DNA of 12,868 bases, taken from positions 1 through 12,868 of the forward strand of contig JBBILG010000054.1 in the NCBI GenBank assembly GCA_037445085.1, written 5' to 3'. The notes under the pieces were generated by a model. The model was given only the letters and a program-made list of their open reading frames with translations. It had not been told where the DNA came from and did no database searches. This DNA is from JBBILG01 sp037445085. Its GTDB lineage: Bacteria; Pseudomonadota; Gammaproteobacteria; Burkholderiales; Methylophilaceae. A program made the translations under genes and the position numbers. Positions 1 through 8,178 of this stretch are shown piece after piece; the first letter of the stretch is position 1; the number at the start of each line of letters is the position of its first letter.

Positions 1-1
1 C

Positions 2-754
2 CGCCGCATGTTCAACCACCCCATGGATCCCAACAACTGCTTCGTCGACATCCAGGCCGGCTCCGGCGGCACCGAAGCGCAGGACTGGGCTGCCATGCTG
101 CTGCGCATGTACCTGAAATACTGCGAGAAAAAGGGCTTTCAGGTGGAGGTGCTGGAAGAATCCGAAGGTGAAGTGGCCGGCATCAAGAGCGCCAGTCTCA
201 AGGTGAGCGGCGAATACGCCTACGGCTACCTGCGTACCGAGATCGGCGTGCACCGGCTGGTGCGCAAGTCGCCGTTCGATTCAGGCAACCGCCGCCACAC
301 CAGTTTCGCTAGCGTGTTCGTCTATCCCGAGGTGGACGAGTCCATCGAGGTGGAGATCAATCCGGCCGATTTGCGCATCGATACCTATCGCGCTTCCGGT
401 GCCGGCGGCCAGCACATCAACAAGACCGATTCCGCCGTGCGCATCACCCATCTGCCCACCGGTATCGTCGTGCAGTGCCAGAACGACCGCTCGCAGCACC
501 GCAACAAGGCCGAGGCCATGGCCATGCTGAAGGCGCAGCTGTACGCCCTGGAGCTGCGCCGCCGCAACGAGGAGAAGCAGGCGCTGGAGGATGCCAAGAC
601 CGACATCGGCTGGGGCCACCAGATCCGCTCCTACGTGCTGGACCAGTCGCGCATCAAGGATCTGCGCACCGGCGTCGAGGTGGGCAACACCCAGGCGGTG
701 CTGGACGGCGACCTCGACCCGTTCATCAGCGAAAGTCTGAAGCAGGGCGTGTAA
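2..754 (+). CDS. prfB: Peptide chain release factor 2 (RF2), 5'-truncated by window edge
   Basis: RF2 recognises UGA and UAA stop codons in the ribosomal A site and triggers peptidyl-tRNA hydrolysis. About 250 codons are visible, covering domains 2 to 4. The frame is open to the left edge with RF2-like residues (Arg-Arg) before the first Met at 8, so that Met is not the start; the true start lies outside. The stop-codon-recognising tripeptide SPF is at 269-277, which separates RF2 from RF1 (PxT). The hydrolytic GGQ motif is at 404-412 in the context SGAGGQH. The residue four before the first Gly of GGQ is Ala, the form usual outside E. coli K-12, which has Thr at 246. The C-terminal stretch with SRIKDLRTGVE is typical of RF2. 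The TAA stop is at 752-754. The programmed +1 frameshift site known for many prfB genes would lie upstream and cannot be checked. lysS lies downstream, as in many proteobacteria, but separated here by about 800 bases. Confidence 0.97.
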   Translation, partial: RRMFNHPMDPNNCFVDIQAGSGGTEAQDWAAMLLRMYLKYCEKKGFQVEVLEESEGEVAGIKSASLKVSGEYAYGYLRTEIGVHRLVRKSPFDSGNRRHTSFASVFVYPEVDESIEVEINPADLRIDTYRASGAGGQHINKTDSAVRITHLPTGIVVQCQNDRSQHRNKAEAMAMLKAQLYALELRRRNEEKQALEDAKTDIGWGHQIRSYVLDQSRIKDLRTGVEVGNTQAVLDGDLDPFISESLKQGV

Positions 755-757
755 TCC

Positions 758-1367
758 ATGGAGAGCGCCGAGGATGCGCCTTCGAGGACGATCTTAAGCC
801 CGCTCCACCCGCGCGACGTCGATGCGCTGTTCCCGCTGCTGCGGGCATCCAGCCTCATTGGCGCGCTGATCGGGCTGTTCCGCGGCGGCACGGAGGAGGT
901 CTGCTCCGCCTGGCGGTGCTGCGCGAGATTGCGGGGCGCGCCGAGGAACCGGAGTGGACGCCGCAGCAACTCGTCAATCACCTGAGCTTCATCGACGGCA
1001 CCAAGCTCGATACCGTGCTCAAGCGCCTGCGCGAGCACGACCTGCTAGTATGGGACGCCGACCGCCGGCTGTACCGGAGTTCCGCCAGCGGGCGCATGGC
1101 GCTGTCGGCGTTGTTCAACCTGCTCGAATTCAGATTGCGATTGCGCTGACGGCGGGCGAAGTCTGGCAAGAGGCGACATTGGCCTGGGAGCCATGGAAGA
1201 TGTCGGCGCGGGCGCTGCGCGCGCTTCCTGGGCGCAAGCGTCTGGCCGGGCACGATCAATCCCGTTTGCGGGAATTGCTGTATGACGGATTGCCGCAAAT
1301 GTTGCAAGGATTGGCGCTGGCGATGCTGGAAACCGGCGAGAAAGGCGAGCAGGAAGGATACTTGTGA
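758..1367 (+). pseudogene. Broken gene between prfB and lysS with a winged-helix-like segment
   Basis: No single frame covers this stretch, but three consecutive frames join into one plausible protein of about 200 residues. The first part starts at the ATG at 758 (MESAEDAPSRTILSPLHPRD) and runs to about 899. One missing base, probably a C, near 899-902 moves the reading to a frame with LAVLREIAGRAEEPEWTPQQ. That part goes on through a helix-turn-helix-like segment (LVNHLSFIDGTKLDTVLKRL), then a wing-like stretch containing DLLVWDADRRLYR, to about 1129. A second missing C near 1129-1132 leads into a Leu/Arg-rich amphipathic tail ending at TGA 1365-1367. The last junction is the less certain: without it the middle frame stops at 1149. 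I do not recognise the family. DNA binding is an inference from the helix/wing pattern. The gene follows prfB by only 3 bases, so it was probably co-transcribed with it. Decay or sequence error are both possible. Confidence 0.55.
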
Positions 1368-1566
1368 CACCTGCCGTCATTTGCGACACAATTTCACTCC
1401 ATGTTTGGAGTGCTGCCGTGAAAAACCGGGGATCAGGCCATGTTCGACATCGCGCGGCACCGGATCGCGCCGGCTGCCCGTGCAGGTGATGCGGCGCCGA
1501 TCGCCACGGCCGATCCGGCTGGCGGATGCGGCCCGTGAAATTACAAACGTTTCTTGAGTGAAGGTC
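1368..1566. other. Intergenic region upstream of lysS, no convincing gene
   Basis: About 200 bases separate the broken gene from lysS. Short open frames exist (for example a GTG at 1364 running 41 codons, and an ATG at 1439 running about 32 codons), but neither has a convincing ribosome-binding site or recognisable sequence. The region holds one clear stem-loop, listed separately. I found no well-spaced sigma-70 promoter, although lysS expression would need one unless it reads through from prfB. Confidence 0.5.
1395..1412. repeat. 7-bp inverted repeat (stem-loop) upstream of lysS
   Basis: CACTCCA (1395-1401) pairs perfectly with TGGAGTG (1406-1412) around a TGTT loop. It lies 28 bases after the stop of the broken gene. 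There is no T-run behind it, so a standard intrinsic terminator is unlikely. It could be an operator or a transcript-end hairpin. Confidence 0.45.
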
Positions 1567-3081
1567 ATGAGCGAGAGCCGCACCGCAACAGAACCCGTTT
1601 CGAGCGACGAATCCCACGTCATCGCCGAGCGTCGCGCCAAGCTGCGCGCGCTGCGCGAGCAGGGCGCGGCCTACCCCAACGACGTGCGCCCGACGCACCG
1701 CGCCGCCGATCTGCATGCCGAACACGGCGCCAAACCCGGCGAGGTGCTGGAGCCGGCCGCCATCCGGGTGGCCGTGGCCGGCCGCATGATGCTCAAGCGC
1801 GTGATGGGCAAGGCGAGCTTCGCCACCCTGCAGGACGCCAGCAGCCGCATCCAGCTCTTCGTCACCCGCGATCACCTGGGCGAGGAAATCTACGAAGCCT
1901 TCAGGAAATGGGATCTGGGCGACATCCTCTATGCCGAGGGCACGCTGTTCAAGACCAGGACCGGCGAGCTGTCGGTCAAGGTGGATGCGCTGCGCCTGAT
2001 CAGCAAGTCGCTGCGGCCGCTGCCGGAAAAATTTCACGGCCTCGCCGACCAGGAGACCAGATACCGCCAGCGCTATGTCGATCTCATCGTCAGCGAGGAG
2101 ACGCGCAGAATCTTCATGATCCGCAGCAAAATCATCGCGGCCATCCGCCAGTTCATGCTGGATCACCGGTTTCTGGAAGTGGAAACGCCCATGCTGCACC
2201 CCATCCCCGGTGGCGCGGCGGCCCGGCCGTTCAAGACCCATCACCACGCGCTGGACATGCCGATGTTCCTGCGCATCGCGCCGGAACTGTTCCTCAAGCG
2301 CCTCGTCGTGGGCGGCTTCGAGCGTGTGTTCGAGATCAACCGCAATTTCCGCAACGAGGGGCTCTCGGTCCGCCACAACCCCGAGTTCACCATGATGGAG
2401 TTCTACGCCGCCTACACCGACTACCAGTGGTTGATGGATTTCACCGAGCAGTGCATCCGTACCGCGGCCATCGTCGCCTGCGGCACCGCGACGGTGACTT
2501 ACCAGGGGCGGGAAGTGGATTTGAGCAAACCGTTCCAGCGTCTCACCATCGTCGGCGCCATCAGGCAGTACGCACCGCAATACGGCCACGCGCAACTGGA
2601 GGATGCCGACTTCCTGCGCGGCGAGCTGAAGAAGCTCGGTCTGCAGCCGCTGCCGCACCTCGGCCTGGGCGCCCTGCAACTGGCGCTGTTCGAGGAGACC
2701 GCGGAAGCGCAATTGTGGCAGCCCACCTACATCATCGATTATCCGGTGGAAGTCTCGCCGCTGGCGCGCGCATCCGACACCCTGCCCGGCGTCACCGAAC
2801 GCTTCGAGCTGTTCATCACCGGGCGCGAGATCGCCAACGGCTTTTCCGAGCTGAACGATCCCGAGGACCAGGCCGAGCGCTTCCGCAGGCAGGTCGAGGC
2901 GAAAGAGGCCGGCGACGACGAGGCCATGTATTTCGATGCCGACTACATCCGCGCGCTGGAATACGGCATGCCGCCTACCGGCGGCTGCGGCATCGGCATC
3001 GACCGCCTGGTCATGCTGCTCACCGACAGCCCCAGCATCCGCGACGTGATCCTGTTCCCGCACATGCGGCCAGAGGCATGA
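1567..3081 (+). CDS. lysS: Lysyl-tRNA synthetase, class II
   Basis: Cytoplasmic enzyme that activates lysine with ATP and charges tRNA-Lys. The 504-residue length from the ATG at 1567 fits the family (about 500). An N-terminal OB-fold anticodon-binding domain spans roughly residues 65-150. The catalytic core then shows class II motif 1 around 190-212 (FLEVETPML), motif 2 around 253-280 (FRNEG, then HNPEFTMMEFY) and motif 3 around 472-500 (GCGIGIDRL, ending DVILFPHMR). An in-frame GTG at 1558 would add three residues but has no Shine-Dalgarno. The ATG at 1567 is preceded by a weak GAG/AAGG stretch and gives the usual MSE-type start, so I prefer it. No frameshift or missing catalytic residue is seen, in contrast to the neighbour upstream. 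Confidence 0.97.
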   Translation: MSESRTATEPVSSDESHVIAERRAKLRALREQGAAYPNDVRPTHRAADLHAEHGAKPGEVLEPAAIRVAVAGRMMLKRVMGKASFATLQDASSRIQLFVTRDHLGEEIYEAFRKWDLGDILYAEGTLFKTRTGELSVKVDALRLISKSLRPLPEKFHGLADQETRYRQRYVDLIVSEETRRIFMIRSKIIAAIRQFMLDHRFLEVETPMLHPIPGGAAARPFKTHHHALDMPMFLRIAPELFLKRLVVGGFERVFEINRNFRNEGLSVRHNPEFTMMEFYAAYTDYQWLMDFTEQCIRTAAIVACGTATVTYQGREVDLSKPFQRLTIVGAIRQYAPQYGHAQLEDADFLRGELKKLGLQPLPHLGLGALQLALFEETAEAQLWQPTYIIDYPVEVSPLARASDTLPGVTERFELFITGREIANGFSELNDPEDQAERFRRQVEAKEAGDDEAMYFDADYIRALEYGMPPTGGCGIGIDRLVMLLTDSPSIRDVILFPHMRPEA

Positions 3082-3257
3082 AGATGCCGTTCATGCTTCG
3101 ATCGTTCTCCTGAACCCAGCGCTTCGGCCGCGGCCCAAGGCCGGCGACAACCATGAGCGGGTGCAGCAATCCCCCCATCCCCGCTCGTCCCGCGTAGGCG
3201 CGCGAGCGCCGTATCGAGGGCCTGTCCTGAGCTTGCCATCGGCGAGGCAGGCGCAAA

Positions 3258-3279
3258 GGTGTTGCAAAAACGCAACACC
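3258..3279. repeat. Perfect 8-bp inverted repeat upstream of the Pho box
   Basis: GGTGTTGC (3258-3265) and GCAACACC (3272-3279) are perfect reverse complements around the six-base spacer AAAAAC. It ends 18 bases before the Pho-box candidate. No T-run follows it in the + direction, so a lysS terminator is unlikely. Its size and place fit an operator for a dimeric regulator, but which one is unknown. Confidence 0.5.
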
Positions 3280-3297
3280 AGCCCGATATTTTCGCCC

Positions 3298-3315
3298 CCT
3301 TAATCAAACTGTCAT
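3298..3315 (+). promoter_or_regulatory. Candidate Pho box (PhoB-binding site) for the porin gene
   Basis: The 18 bases read CCTTAAT-CAAA-CTGTCAT, two 7-bp half-sites with an 11-bp repeat spacing. The second half matches the enterobacterial consensus CTGTCAT at 7 of 7 positions and the first at 4 of 7. The box sits exactly 10 bp upstream of a -10-like hexamer, which is the known geometry of PhoB-activated promoters, where the box replaces the -35. It precedes an OprP/OprO-type phosphate porin, a known PhoB target class in Pseudomonas. PhoB control is therefore a good inference but not shown. Confidence 0.6.
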
Positions 3316-3325
3316 ATTCGCCCCC

Positions 3326-3331
3326 CACAAT
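3326..3331 (+). promoter_or_regulatory. Candidate -10 element of the porin promoter
   Basis: CACAAT matches TATAAT at 4 of 6 positions and lies 10 bp after the Pho-box candidate. No good -35 is present at the normal distance, as expected for a PhoB-dependent promoter. Transcription would start near 3338, giving a leader of about 165 bases. Confidence 0.4.
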
Positions 3332-3503
3332 GCCGACCAGGTCGTGAGAGAAACCCCGAACCAGGTTTGTCACACCGGTCATGGCCGGTGCCCGGATGCC
3401 TGAAAAACACTGGACCGGCCTGCGCCGGAATGGCGCGGTTTGGGCTCGTTTCAGGGTTTCGCACGCAACGGCCGACGGTTTTTTCAACTAACGGGAGCAT
3501 TCA

Positions 3504-4985
3504 ATGAAGAGGATCCAACTGCGCGGCATGGTTGCCGCGGTTTCTGGCGCGCTGCTGTTCGGTGCCGCCGTGCCGGCCACGGCGGATGCCACGGTAGACA
3601 TCATCAACGCACTGATGGCCAAGGGCGTGCTGACCGAGGAGGAGGGCGCGCTGCTCCTGCGCGGCCGCCAGGGCCAGAAGGAAGCCGAAGAGGAGCGGAA
3701 GAAGAAGGAAGTCACCGTCTCCTACCGGGACGGCATCGTCATCGGCAGCGCCGACGGCCAGCACAGCATGACCATCAACGGCCGCCTGCATGCGGATTAC
3801 CGCCATTACAACTATAACGAGGACAACAACGGCTCCAACGTGCTGAGCAGAGCCGGTTCGGATACCTGGGATATGCGCCGCGCGCGGATCGGCATCCGGG
3901 CCAAGTTCCTGGATCACTACGATGGCGAGATCGTCTTCAACCCCACGCAAGCCAACGACTCCATCCTGGATGTGGCCTATCTCAACGTCGCCTGGTGGAA
4001 GCCGGTGCAGTTCCGCATCGGCCAGTTCAAGATGCCGTTCAGCCTGGAACAGTTGACCAGCTCCAACAATATCGACTTCGTCGAGCGTAGTTTCGTGGAC
4101 GCCTACATTCCCGCCAAGGAACTCGGCGCCATGGTGCACGGCTCCCCCTGGAAGGGCGTGACCTACGCGCTGGCCTTCTCCAACGGCCGCGGGTCGAGCG
4201 GCGTGGAGGACGACGTGCGCGTCGACAACAAGGACATCATCGGCCGTGCCACGGTCAACTTCGCGGAAATCATGGGCAACGACAACATGGTGCTGCACGC
4301 CGGCCTGGCCTTTTCCGAAGGCGACATTTCCAAGGGTGACGGCGTGGCGGCCTTCGGCGGCCACCGCTCCACCGAAGCGCGCGGCGTCCGCTTCTTTACC
4401 GCGCCGGAGGTCGCCTCGAACAACTTCGTGGATGCCGAGATCGACCGCAGCCGTCTGGGCCTCGAGGCGGCCATCGCCCATGGTCCTTTCAAGGTGCAAG
4501 GCCAGTGGGTGAGGAACGAATTCGACTTCGATACCGCCACCCGCGGCTATGATCCGGAAATCAAGGTTTGGTATGCCGAAGCCCTGTGGACCATCACCGG
4601 CGAAACGCACGCCAAGCGCTACCGCAGCGGCGTATTCGGCGGCATCAAGCCCAACCGCAACTTCGACCCGGTCAAGTTCTCCGGCGGCGCCTGGGAAGTC
4701 GGCGTGCGTTACAGCAAGTTCGACGCCAGTGATTTCGACACGCTAGGCCTGATCGCCGCCTCCCCCAATACGGATACGCAGATCACCACCAAGGCCAGAG
4801 GCTATGCCAAGGCCGACGCGCTCACCCTTGGCGTCAAGTTCGTGCCCAATCCGCACGTCCGTTTCATGCTGGACTACGTCAAGACCGATTTCGAAGATCA
4901 GTTCGGCGGCGGCAGTGTGGTGGTCAACGGCGAGAACGAGGACGACGAACACGCCATTCTGTTCCGCACCCAGTTCGCCTTCTGA
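3504..4985 (+). CDS. Phosphate-selective porin, OprP/OprO family
   Basis: Outer-membrane beta-barrel of 493 residues, predicted to let phosphate or polyphosphate across the outer membrane. The start is well supported by GGGAG at 3493-3497, six bases before the ATG. The signal peptide has Lys/Arg at 2-3, a hydrophobic core to about 24 and a likely cleavage after Ala29 (ATADA). A charged, Glu/Lys-rich segment follows (about 31-70, with KGVLTEEEG), typical of the periplasmic N-terminal part of this family. Barrel strands begin around residue 73; family-like signatures are MRRARIGIRAKF and FRIGQFKMPFSLEQ. The protein ends in Phe (QFAF), the usual recognition signal for the BAM assembly machinery. 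Upstream is a Pho-box candidate and downstream a strong terminator, so it looks like a single-gene unit. Selectivity for phosphate is inferred from family and promoter; members with other anion substrates exist. Confidence 0.9.
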   Translation: MKRIQLRGMVAAVSGALLFGAAVPATADATVDIINALMAKGVLTEEEGALLLRGRQGQKEAEEERKKKEVTVSYRDGIVIGSADGQHSMTINGRLHADYRHYNYNEDNNGSNVLSRAGSDTWDMRRARIGIRAKFLDHYDGEIVFNPTQANDSILDVAYLNVAWWKPVQFRIGQFKMPFSLEQLTSSNNIDFVERSFVDAYIPAKELGAMVHGSPWKGVTYALAFSNGRGSSGVEDDVRVDNKDIIGRATVNFAEIMGNDNMVLHAGLAFSEGDISKGDGVAAFGGHRSTEARGVRFFTAPEVASNNFVDAEIDRSRLGLEAAIAHGPFKVQGQWVRNEFDFDTATRGYDPEIKVWYAEALWTITGETHAKRYRSGVFGGIKPNRNFDPVKFSGGAWEVGVRYSKFDASDFDTLGLIAASPNTDTQITTKARGYAKADALTLGVKFVPNPHVRFMLDYVKTDFEDQFGGGSVVVNGENEDDEHAILFRTQFAF

Positions 4986-5040
4986 CGCCCTGCGCTCACT
5001 TGTTCATTCTCCTCGCGGACCCCGCGTCCGCACCCTCCAG

Positions 5041-5067
5041 AGCCCGCGCAAGCGGGCTTTTTTTTTT
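5041..5067 (+). terminator. Intrinsic terminator after the porin gene
   Basis: A perfect 7-bp stem, AGCCCGC (5041-5047) with GCGGGCT (5052-5058), has a GCAA tetraloop and is followed by a run of ten T (5058-5067). It lies 56 bases after the porin stop and cleanly ends the porin unit before the c-di-GMP gene. Confidence 0.9.
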
Positions 5068-5468
5068 CGCCAACACTTTTTTCGTCACGGCTATACAGGG
5101 GGCATGCCGTGCCCATACAATTCCATCATCATGCCAACCGCAACACCCGGCGGCCGCCTGTACAGCCGTCGCGATCTCCTGCTCCTCCTTAAGTTTTTGC
5201 CGTGCTGTACCGGGCCGGCGCGCAGGTCGGGCTCCAGTTTGCCGAAATCGGCAGCATCACCGTCTTCCTCGCCGCCGACCGGGTTCGCCCTGGCCATTCT
5301 GCTGCTGTTCGGCGCGGCGCTCCCAGCCGGCGGTCTGTTTCGGCGCGCTGATGACGGAACTGGGCACCGCCGTGCCGTCGGGCGTGGCGGCCGGCATGGC
5401 GGTCGGCAACACGCTGGAAGCGGTGGCGGGCGCCTGGCTGCTCGACCGCGGTTGCTATTGCCAGCCCG

Positions 5469-5560
5469 TGTTCGGCCAGGGGCTGGCCTCCTACACCCAC
5501 CCCGCCCCCCCTGTAGGAGCCGAGCCCCCTCGGCGATACGAGGGTTGCCATTCTCACCAT
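5469..5560. repeat. REPIN-like unit, copy 1
   Basis: Two short REP-type palindromes face each other. The left one is GGCCAG-GGG-CTGGCC (5474-5488), followed by the head CTCCTACA (5488-5495). After a C-rich spacer comes the inverted head TGTAGGAG (5512-5519), running into the palindrome GCCGAG-CCCC-CTCGGC (5519-5534). Facing TGTAGGAG heads next to imperfect palindromes are the hallmark of REP doublets (REPINs), which RAYT-type enzymes are thought to move. No RAYT gene is in this window. Confidence 0.75.
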
Positions 5561-5647
5561 TGTTCGGCCAGGGGCTGGCCTCCTACACCCACCCCGCCCC
5601 CTGTAGGAGTAGGAGCCGAGCCCGCTCGGCGATACGAGGGTTGCCAT
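5561..5647. repeat. REPIN-like unit, copy 2
   Basis: It repeats copy 1 with small changes. The left palindrome (5566-5580) and head CTCCTACA (5580-5587) are unchanged. The C-rich spacer is shorter by two bases. After the second TGTAGGAG (5602-5609) the six bases TAGGAG are duplicated. The right palindrome reads GCCGAGC-CC-GCTCGGC (5615-5630). The compensating differences show the copies have diverged slightly since duplication. Confidence 0.75.
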
Positions 5648-8178
5648 TGCCAGCCCGTGTGACGCCGGCTGCCGCCCTGCATTGGTGGATGGGCAATGCG
5701 CTGGGCTGTGTCGTGTTTGCCGCGTCGCTGCTGGCTTTTTCCAGTCGCCCCCATCTCGCCCTGCCGGCCAGCGTGGCCGGCAGGCTGGAAGGGCTGTTGC
5801 TGTCCACGGTGGTGGCCTTCCTGGTGGTCTTTTTCGACGTGCTGCCGCCCGAGACGGGCATCCAGCCCAGGGCGTTCCCGCTGTTCGTGTTCGTGGTGTG
5901 GGCGGCGCTGCGCTTCCATCAGCGCGGGGCCATGCTGATCACTCTGGTCATTTCCGGCATGGCCTTGTGGGGCGGGGCGCGCGGCCTCGGGTATTTCGGC
6001 ACCGCGGAAGGCGTGGCACTCGTCAGCTATTGGGCGTATGTCATGGTGCTGGCCACGACCGGCCTGTTCATCGCCTCCAGCTATGGCGGCCGCGTGCGCG
6101 AGGAAAAGGTGCACCGGCAGACCGAAGCGGAATACCAGAGCCTGGTGGAGTCGGTGCGCGCGGTGGTCTGGCGCGCCACGCCGGAGGGGCGCTTCACCTA
6201 TGTCAGCCGCGAGGCGGTGGACCTGCTCGGCTATCCGGCTGGGGCGTGGCTGGAATCCCCCGCTTTCTGGATCGACCACATGCACCCGGACGACCGCGAG
6301 TGGGCCCCGGCCTACTGCCGCAGCGAATCGGCCAGGCTGGCGATGCACCGCTTCGAGTACCGCATGCTGGCCGCCGACGGCCGCGTGGTGTGGCTGGAAG
6401 ACATCGTGCGCGTCATCGCCGAGAACGGCCGGCCGGTGGAACTGGTCGGCATCATGCTGGACATCACCGGGCGCAAGCAGGCGGAGAGCAGCCTGCGCCT
6501 GTCGCGCCAGGTGTTCGACAATGCCGTGGAGGGGTGCTCATCACCGACGCCAACGAGACCATCCTGGACACGAACGAGGGCGTCACCCGCATTACCGGCT
6601 ACACACGGGGGGGAACTGCTCGGTCGCACGCCGAGGTTGCTGGCCTCCGGGCGCCACGACCGGCATTTCTACCGGGAAATGTGGCGCGCCATCGGGGAGA
6701 GTGGCAGTGGACCGGCGAAATCTGGAATCGGCGCAAGAACGGCGAGGTGTATCCGGAGTGGCTGTCGATCAGCGCGGTCAGGGATGACATGGACCGCCTC
6801 CAGAACTACGTGGCGGTGTTCAGCGACATCACGCTGCGCAAGGAATCGGAAGCGCAGCTCCAGTATCTGGCCAACCACGACGCGCTCACCGGCCTGCCCA
6901 AGCGCACCCTGCTGCAGGAGTGTATCGCGCAGGCGCTGCTGCGCGCCCAGCGGCACCGGTCAAGGCTGGCCGTGCTGTTCGTCGATCTGGACCGTTTCAA
7001 GGTGATCAACGACACCCTGGGGCACCACGTGGCGACCTGCTGCTGCAGGAATGCGCGCAGCGCCTGCGCCACTGCCTGCGCGAGAGCGACACGGTGGCGC
7101 GCCAGGGCGGGGACGAATTCGTGGTGCTGGTCGAGGAGTTTTCCGGCACCCAGTATCTCGCCAACGTGGCGCACAAAATTCTGCATGCCTTGGCCGAGCC
7201 GTTCCACTGGCACGGGCAGGATCTGCACATCAGCGCCAGCATCGGCATCGCCGTCTACCCGGACGACGGCGCCGATCTTGCCGCCTTGCTCAAGCATGCC
7301 GACATCGCCATGTACCGCGCCAAGGAGCAGGGCAAGGACACCTTCCAGTTCTACACGGCGGAGGCCAATCTGCACAGCGTCCGCGCCTGGCGCTGGAGAG
7401 CGGCTTGCGCCGCGCACTGGAACGGCGCGAGTTCGAGGTGTACTACCAGCCCAAGGTGGACGCGGGAAGCGGCCGCATCGTCGGCGCCGAGGCCCTGCCG
7501 CGCTGGAACCATCCCGACATGGGACTGGTGCCGCCCGGCCAGTTCATCCCGATGGGCAGGAGGAGACCGGCCTCATCCTGCCCATCGGGGCGTGGGTGCT
7601 GCGCGAGGTGTGCCGGCAGAACCGCGCCTGGCAGGACGCCGACATGCCGCCCATCCGCATCGCGGTAAACATTTCCGCACGGCAGTTCCGCGATGCATCG
7701 CTGCTGCACAACCTCGCCGAGGCACTGGCGCACAGCGGTCTGGCGCCGGCGTGGCTGGAACTGGAACTGACCGAGAGCATGCTCATGCAGCAGGCGGAGC
7801 AGGCCAGCGCCATCCTGCAGCGCCTGCGCGAGATGGGCATCCGCATCGCCATCGACGATTTCGGCACCGGCTATTCCTCGCTCGGCTACCTCAAGCGATT
7901 CTCCATCGATACGCTGAAAATCGACCAGTCCTTTGTGCGCGACATCCACACCGACGAGGACGATGCCGCCATCATCAAGGCCATCGTCGCCATGGCGCAC
8001 GGCCTGCATCTCACCGTGGTGGCAGAAGGGGTGGAGAATGCCGCGCAAATGGAATTCCTGCGCGCCCAGGGCTGCGACCAGGTGCAGGGCTACCTGTTCG
8101 CCGGCCACTGCCGGCGGCGCAGTTTGCCGCCCTGCTGGGGCAGCGGCAGGCGCTGCCCTCTGAGCCGCCGGACCGGCT

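Larger units (their letters stand above)
3082..3503. other. 422-base regulatory intergenic region before the porin
   Basis: No protein-coding gene is convincing here on either strand. From left to right it contains a weak hairpin spanning the lysS stop, a GC-rich stretch of unknown meaning (3110-3250), a perfect 8-bp inverted repeat (3258-3279), a Pho-box candidate (3298-3315) with a -10-like hexamer (3326-3331), and a predicted leader of about 165 bases. The leader holds two small hairpins: CACCGG/CCGGTG at 3373-3390 and CCGGC/GCCGG at 3415-3428. The stretch at 3221-3232 (GTCCTGAGCTTG) resembles the core of a dispersed repeat common in proteobacteria, but too little is preserved to call it. 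Confidence 0.6.
5452..5660. repeat. Tandem REPIN array flanked by 20-bp near-identical repeats
   Basis: Two 92-bp units lie head to tail inside the MASE1 coding part. The array is bounded by a 20-base sequence present at 5452-5471 and again at 5641-5660 with one mismatch (core attgccagcccgtgt), an offset of 189 bases. A diverged relative of the same spacer ends the first unit (5545-5562). The flanks may be a third copy of the unit spacer or a duplication made when the array arose. The unit details are given in the two entries within. Confidence 0.8.

Noticed and set aside
8..10. Start codon of prfB at position 8
   Set aside because: RF2-like residues continue upstream of this Met to the window edge, and domain 1 would be missing.
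1282..1557. A 91-codon Cys/Arg-rich frame before lysS
   Set aside because: It overlaps the end of the broken gene in another frame, lacks a Shine-Dalgarno, and has no regular Cys spacing that would suggest a metal-binding protein.
1045..3063. A 672-codon open frame on the - strand across lysS
   Set aside because: The lysS reading has all class II motifs; the antisense frame is His/Gly/Ala/Arg-rich low-complexity sequence typical of GC-rich shadows.
3076..3096. Hairpin spanning the lysS stop (GCATGAA/TTCATGC) as a terminator
   Set aside because: The stem is AT-rich and short, it includes the stop codon, and no T-run follows.
3221..3245. Dispersed-repeat-like GTCCTGAGCTTG stretch
   Set aside because: Only the 12-base core is present; without other copies in the window it cannot be called a repeat.
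3501..4610. A 369-codon open frame antisense to the porin
   Set aside because: Same shadow pattern; the porin on the + strand has signal peptide, ribosome-binding site and terminator.
5469..5651. Possible CRISPR array at the tandem repeats
   Set aside because: There are only two units, the units are head-to-tail copies of a 92-bp sequence with internal facing palindromes, and there are no unique spacers or cas genes.
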